Assembly: GCA_029556545.1 (NCBI GenBank)
Contig: JAKQEQ010000131.1
Coordinates: 1 to 61,632 of the forward strand
Origin: Candidatus Hydrogenedentota bacterium
Lineage (GTDB): Bacteria; Hydrogenedentota; Hydrogenedentia; Hydrogenedentales; JAGMZX01
Length of the DNA stretch: 61,632 nt
Reading direction: 5' to 3'
The translations under genes and the position numbers were made by a program. Below the pieces are notes generated by a model. That model was not told the DNA's origin. It was given only the letters and a program-made list of their open reading frames with translations, and did not search any database. Shown piece by piece: positions 61,301-61,632 of this stretch; positions within the stretch are counted from its first letter, which is position 1; the number at the start of each line of letters is the position of its first letter.

Positions 61301-61366
61301 TTGCCTCACGAAAAATCTACCTGAAGGGGATTCGTTGCCTCATGAAGAAAATCTACCCGAATGGGA
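61301..61366. mobile_element. Left end of an insertion sequence: two direct repeats
   Basis: Two copies of a repeat of about 30 bases: 61301-61330 and 61335-61366, both with TTGCCTCA, GAAAA or AAAATCTACC, and GGGGA/TGGGA. This resembles the multiple transposase-binding repeats at IS ends. It begins just after the pilT promoter region and precedes a transposase start. Confidence 0.55.
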
Positions 61367-61378
61367 CGGGTATTTTAC

Positions 61379-61399
61379 CCTCCACGACAAGCGTGGAGG
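61379..61399 (+). promoter_or_regulatory. Hairpin before the transposase start
   Basis: Perfect 8-bp stem CCTCCACG / CGTGGAGG with an ACAAG loop, six bases before the transposase ATG. It overlaps the ribosome-binding region (GTGGAGG) and so may limit translation, as in other IS elements. Confidence 0.45.
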
Positions 61400-61405
61400 C
61401 GAGCC

Positions 61406-61632
61406 ATGAGGTTAACGATGAAAGCACGGAAGACGGTTACCAAGGTGTTCGCGACTCAGTATCAGCGGGCGTGCAAGGGTGATAAAGGGCTGCTCTTGAA
61501 TCAGTTTCTTGAGTCGACCGGCTATAATCGACATTATGCGGCCTGGCTGTTGCGGCATCACGGAAAGCGGGTGGCGTTAGGTCCCAACGTGGTGATGGAA
61601 GGGGATGTGCGGGTGCGTCTCGCGCGCTCGCA
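61406..61632 (+). CDS. Transposase/integrase-core protein, N-terminal part (cut by window edge)
   Basis: Seventy-five codons are visible before the window ends. The translation MRLTMKARKTVTKVF and the helix-turn-helix-like region RACKGDKGLLLNQFLESTGYN, then RHYAAWLLRHHGKRV, match the N-terminus of a family of DDE integrase-core transposases that open with MKARK-VTK and have LTGYNRKYA-type sequences. The exact IS family cannot be set from this part. Two direct repeats and a hairpin lie just upstream, and a GTGGAGG Shine-Dalgarno sequence precedes the ATG at 61406. The remainder lies outside the window. Confidence 0.72.
   Translation, partial: MRLTMKARKTVTKVFATQYQRACKGDKGLLLNQFLESTGYNRHYAAWLLRHHGKRVALGPNVVMEGDVRVRLARS

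Noticed and set aside
1-61632. tRNA, rRNA or riboswitch
   Set aside because: I looked in the intergenic gaps and found no cloverleaf with the conserved T-loop, no rRNA segment and no recognisable riboswitch core. A covariance-model scan (for example tRNAscan-SE or Rfam/Infernal) would settle this; hits would overturn the statement.

Overview
The window is 61.6 kb of GC-rich bacterial chromosome from a diderm (Gram-negative-type) organism. LpxA, LpxB and a lipid-A-type oxidoreductase point to lipopolysaccharide, and PilT to type IV pili. Many secreted or TAT-exported carbohydrate-active and beta-propeller proteins, Gfo/Idh oxidoreductases, a DUF4838 protein, a ceramidase-like protein and a sialidase-like protein give a flavour typical of Hydrogenedentota or Planctomycetes/PVC-type heterotrophs. 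That placement is an inference from gene content; no rRNA or tRNA is present to fix it. Coding density is high, many starts are GTG or TTG, and ATGA stop/start overlaps are frequent.

Layout. 1-3.8 kb (minus): truncated xylulokinase behind a fused MFS/spermidine-synthase-like protein. 4.1-6.7 kb: bacilliredoxin, sugar isomerase/epimerase and a TAT-exported Gfo/Idh oxidoreductase. 6.9-15.4 kb (plus): a housekeeping run asd, lpxA, GnnA-like oxidoreductase, lpxB, polA, rho. 15.6-29.7 kb: secreted proteins (DUF4838, BNR-repeat, beta-propeller lipoprotein, propeller/six-hairpin protein, ROK-like protein, sialidase-like), including a low-GC island at about 17.66-20.78 kb. 29.75-33.95 kb: envelope cluster (small membrane protein, parvulin PPIase, M23 peptidase, PlsC). 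33.95-42.3 kb: a degenerate CPBP-type membrane protein, a 1596-residue GH38-like protein without the catalytic residues, and an NCS1-type permease.

42.4-46.1 kb is the most unusual part. Three toxin-antitoxin modules (two AbrB-like/PIN, one ParD/ParE) lie head to tail, and each is followed directly by the 5' end of ispG. The first two copies are short remnants; the third is the intact gene. 46.1-51.1 kb: a TAT-exported protein, an intact GH38 alpha-mannosidase and a ceramidase-domain protein. 51.1-55.1 kb (minus): a REC-GGDEF / HDOD / small-protein signalling operon, tcdA and tatD. 55.3-60.0 kb: a sodium:solute symporter, class II aldolase, zinc alcohol dehydrogenase and sorbitol-6-phosphate-dehydrogenase-like SDR, probably a polyol or deoxysugar catabolic cassette. 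60.1-61.6 kb: pilT and the left end of an insertion sequence cut by the window edge.

Intergenic regions hold several families of dispersed repeats: GGGGACTGGCAC-type palindromes, a 36-bp element sharing GATAATGT...CACCTCCTATA, CACGGGCG-type hairpins, and short tandem arrays with periods of 6, 7 and 9 bp. No CRISPR array, rRNA or tRNA gene was seen.
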